From: Pipra filicauda
Lineage: Eukaryota > Chordata > Aves > Passeriformes > Pipridae
Direction of reading: 5' to 3'
DNA length: 64,000 nt
Assembly: GCF_003945595.2 (NCBI RefSeq)
Contig: NW_024104418.1
Span: forward strand, 860,193 to 924,192
A program made the position numbers and the translations under genes. The notes beneath the pieces are model-generated. The model searched no databases. It was not told where the DNA came from and was given only the letters and a program-made list of their open reading frames with translations. Every line of letters begins with the position of its first letter. Within the stretch, counting starts at the first letter, position 1. Of this stretch, positions 61,401 through 64,000 are shown piece by piece.

Positions 61401-64000
61401 AACTGTGCATCTGTAATTGAGATGCTTTGGGGATTGGATATGGAAGCAAACAGTTCAAATGAATTTCAGTTTCACAGCTTAGAATCTTGTATAGTGCTGT
61501 TTCTCTTCATAAAGCTCATCTTAGTATCAAATAGTTTCAATTTTCTGTCTCAGCACAAGGATTTCTGGCTTCCAAACTTTAATGGAGCCCCGAAAACCTT
61601 GATATTAGCACCAATTTTGTAAAAGTATCTCCTGTAATTACATCACCGCACAGAACCTGCTCAGAAGTGCAAAACAGGTCAGAAGTTCCACATTACTGTG
61701 CAACACTTTCCATCTGTAGGGCAACAGATCAAATAACGAAAGGTCATTACAATTTAAACTTGTGTTGTTACCACTTGTTCAGATGCTGGCACTTTTTTCA
61801 GCTACATGCTGGTGAGCATCAGTGGTGTCCTCTTTACTTAGTGGTGCTTTAAATCCAGTGTGTATTTACTATTCAAATGTGTAAGCAGAGATGAAAAACA
61901 CAAAACAGTACCGGTTCAGAGCCTCTGCCACAAATTCGTGATGGCTAATTTCTTCATAAGAAAACAGTCACCAACCACATCCCCGAACAGTGTTTTATAT
62001 AAAATGAACACATAATCCTTAGTGTGATGAAAGGTTATTTTTCCAGAGTTTTTTTTTTTTTTAATTCTTTGGAGATATTTCATATGCGGCTCATAAAGAT
62101 AAAACTACATGAACTCCATTTCTTAGCTTGCTTTACCCCACCCCCCCCATCAGTAAAAAAATCCTTTTATGTAAATAATCTCAGTACTGTTTTGTGTTTC
62201 AGAAACCAATGCAATTTTGAAACTAATTATGACATTTGCTCTTTCAGGCTTGCCTCTTTTCCCTGAAAGCTGATCTTACAAATCACTTGGCCATTAGCCA
62301 AAAAAATTATGAGCATTATGGATCTGTATGTGTTTCAGAAGCCTTTAAGTACATTTTTGAGGTTTGATGTTAAGCTAATCTCTGAGTAAGATGCTGTGGA
62401 ATATTAATGGAAGCATTTTGAAATCGTAAATAAACGTGTTTGGAGCAATCTAGATGAAGAGTAGAACGATAAAAATGGTTATAAAAATCTAATTAACATT
62501 TTAACAGCATAAAGCTTGCTGACACAAAAGAATAGTCTCAGACAATAGATAAAGTTAAATATTCCCATGTGGGTTTCCAGCAGATGAAACACTGCTATCA
62601 ATATTTAATGGAATGTGTCAGAATTTACCATAATTTGAAAGAATGCAAATGGAGGTTACCATAGAAATCACCTTGGCAGATTACCACACAAAATGCAACA
62701 CAAATTAACCCTGAAGCATCCTTGAAGGAGATAGGAAAATCTTTGTCTGCTACCCTTTCATATTGTCTATTGAAAGGAAGGAGAAAAGGCCTGTGTGTGT
62801 GAGTGTGTGTAAATATACATTATGAAAAGATATTAACTAGTGATGTTAAATAAGAGAAATAATAAACCAAACCTATTCCAAACACTTTCACATTGCAGAT
62901 ACCTGGACTCAGTTATGCAGCAGAATAAATAATAGCAGTGAATGGGTTGGTAAAATGTCTCCAAATAATTAAGAAACACTTAATTCTGTAAGCCACGTAC
63001 TAAAATTCTCACATCAATTTTGATATCAATCTTTTCCAAACTTTTTCTCTCAGAAATTCCCCATTATCAACTTTCAGCTTATCTTTACGCTGCCTAAATA
63101 CATGTATGCCCACAGAATATAAAGTCAGATAGTTCACAGGATAAATTTTGTTGTTTTCACGTTTTTTCTCTACAAGAAGGATATGTATGTTCTTAAATGT
63201 CTATGTCCATACAAAGATATTTTTAGTCAATGAAATTTGTCAGTTCAAGAAGCAGCTATACGCCTAACTATTCTGTCAATTTTACAGTGTCTGTAATCTA
63301 GAAGATAGAATCCTTCCCAAACTAGAACTTTTTTTTTTTTTGAGACCTTTTCCTCATAGTTCTTGCCAGGCATCCTGAACTGCTACATTTCCACTCAGCT
63401 TCTAGGAAACAGCAACATGTTGAAAGCTGCTGAGTGATCCTGAACTACTGAAGATTAAAAGTTGAACAACACTTCATGATGAGAAAAAACTCATACATAT
63501 AACTTATTGTCTATATAACTGAGTGAGAAAGCTTCAAGTTAATTTGTGATTATAAAAAACTGCCTCTTCTGTAAGTTATTCTGAAATAGTTTAGAAAACA
63601 TTGGTGTCAAATGCAACTGGAAACATACCTGCTATCACCTCAGAGCCTCATCATCTTGTACCCATTCATATTTGAAGTAGGCAGTGTATGTTACTACTTA
63701 GTAAAGTTAGATGCACAGATTTTGGCAATGTGTAATATTCTTATACCAAAAAATGTCTGAATTCTGATGTTCTCTGCTTGCCTTTTGGAGGTTATAAGGT
63801 TATATGTGCATTCATGTGACACAGTAAAGTGCATTGCATTACAGTTTGGGGTTTTCTTTTAAATTAATTAATATATAACAGTAAATCATACGTAAAATGA
63901 CATAATTTCCCCTCTATAAAAATATCTATAGCAATATATTGTTCATCCTTTTTTGGTACCTCAGCCAAAGGAGAAAATTGTTCAAAACTTCATATCGAAG
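58499..64000. other. AT-rich noncoding DNA, no gene recognised
   Basis: It holds a short perfect inverted repeat at 59152-59172, another at 61057-61078 and a TG run at 62792-62810. Frames reach at most 108 codons (61296-61622 plus) and lack domains. A good splice-donor-like CAGGTAAGT occurs near 59827, but no matching exon is identifiable. The 62.25-62.75 kb part is AT-rich with TAATTA-type motifs and might be a conserved noncoding element. Confidence 0.5.
62792..62810. repeat. Short TG repeat
   Basis: TGTGTGTG, GAG, then TGTGTGT: a short, interrupted dinucleotide run. Confidence 0.85.

Noticed and set aside
1..64000. CRISPR arrays, operons, ribosome binding sites, rRNA
   Set aside because: The sequence is vertebrate nuclear DNA, and no such structure is present.

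Overview
The window looks like an intergenic or deep-intronic stretch of a bird genome. The main evidence is a set of CR1 retrotransposon (LINE) fragments of avian type. They carry the usual CR1 3' untranslated blocks, and some end in the terminal ATTCTGTGA-like repeat. The DNA is AT-rich by eye, poor in CpG, and carries simple repeats typical of vertebrate noncoding DNA. I recognise no host protein-coding exon, tRNA, rRNA or other RNA gene. Nearly all open frames are short, have no recognisable domain and look like chance or repeat-derived frames.

Layout. 1-10.8 kb: unannotated AT-rich DNA with small repeats and a possible transposon-end relic near 0.87 kb. 10.84-11.10 kb: CR1 3' end, plus strand. 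15.3-15.5 kb: old minus-strand CR1 reverse transcriptase (RT) relic. 17.77-17.84 kb: short CR1 3' tail, minus strand. 19.7-21.8 kb: two plus-strand CR1 copies head to tail. The second is about 1.4 kb and still shows RT motifs, broken by indels. 34.93-35.99 kb: another degraded plus-strand CR1. 43.5-43.7 kb: what looks like an ancient MIR/L2-like amniote repeat tail. 46.28-46.43 kb: CR1 3' end, plus strand. 54.38-54.46 kb: a 73-base imperfect palindrome resembling a mariner-derived miniature element. 57.3-57.5 kb: a GAAA tetranucleotide array. 57.84-58.50 kb (minus): the longest open frame, about 219 codons, with no recognised homology.

No genes here can be said to work together. The autonomous elements are dead (truncated, frameshifted). 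The items most worth checking are the palindromic mariner-like element, the long minus-strand open frame at 58 kb, and AT-rich blocks that could be conserved noncoding elements. I see no convincing sign of a new biological system in this window.
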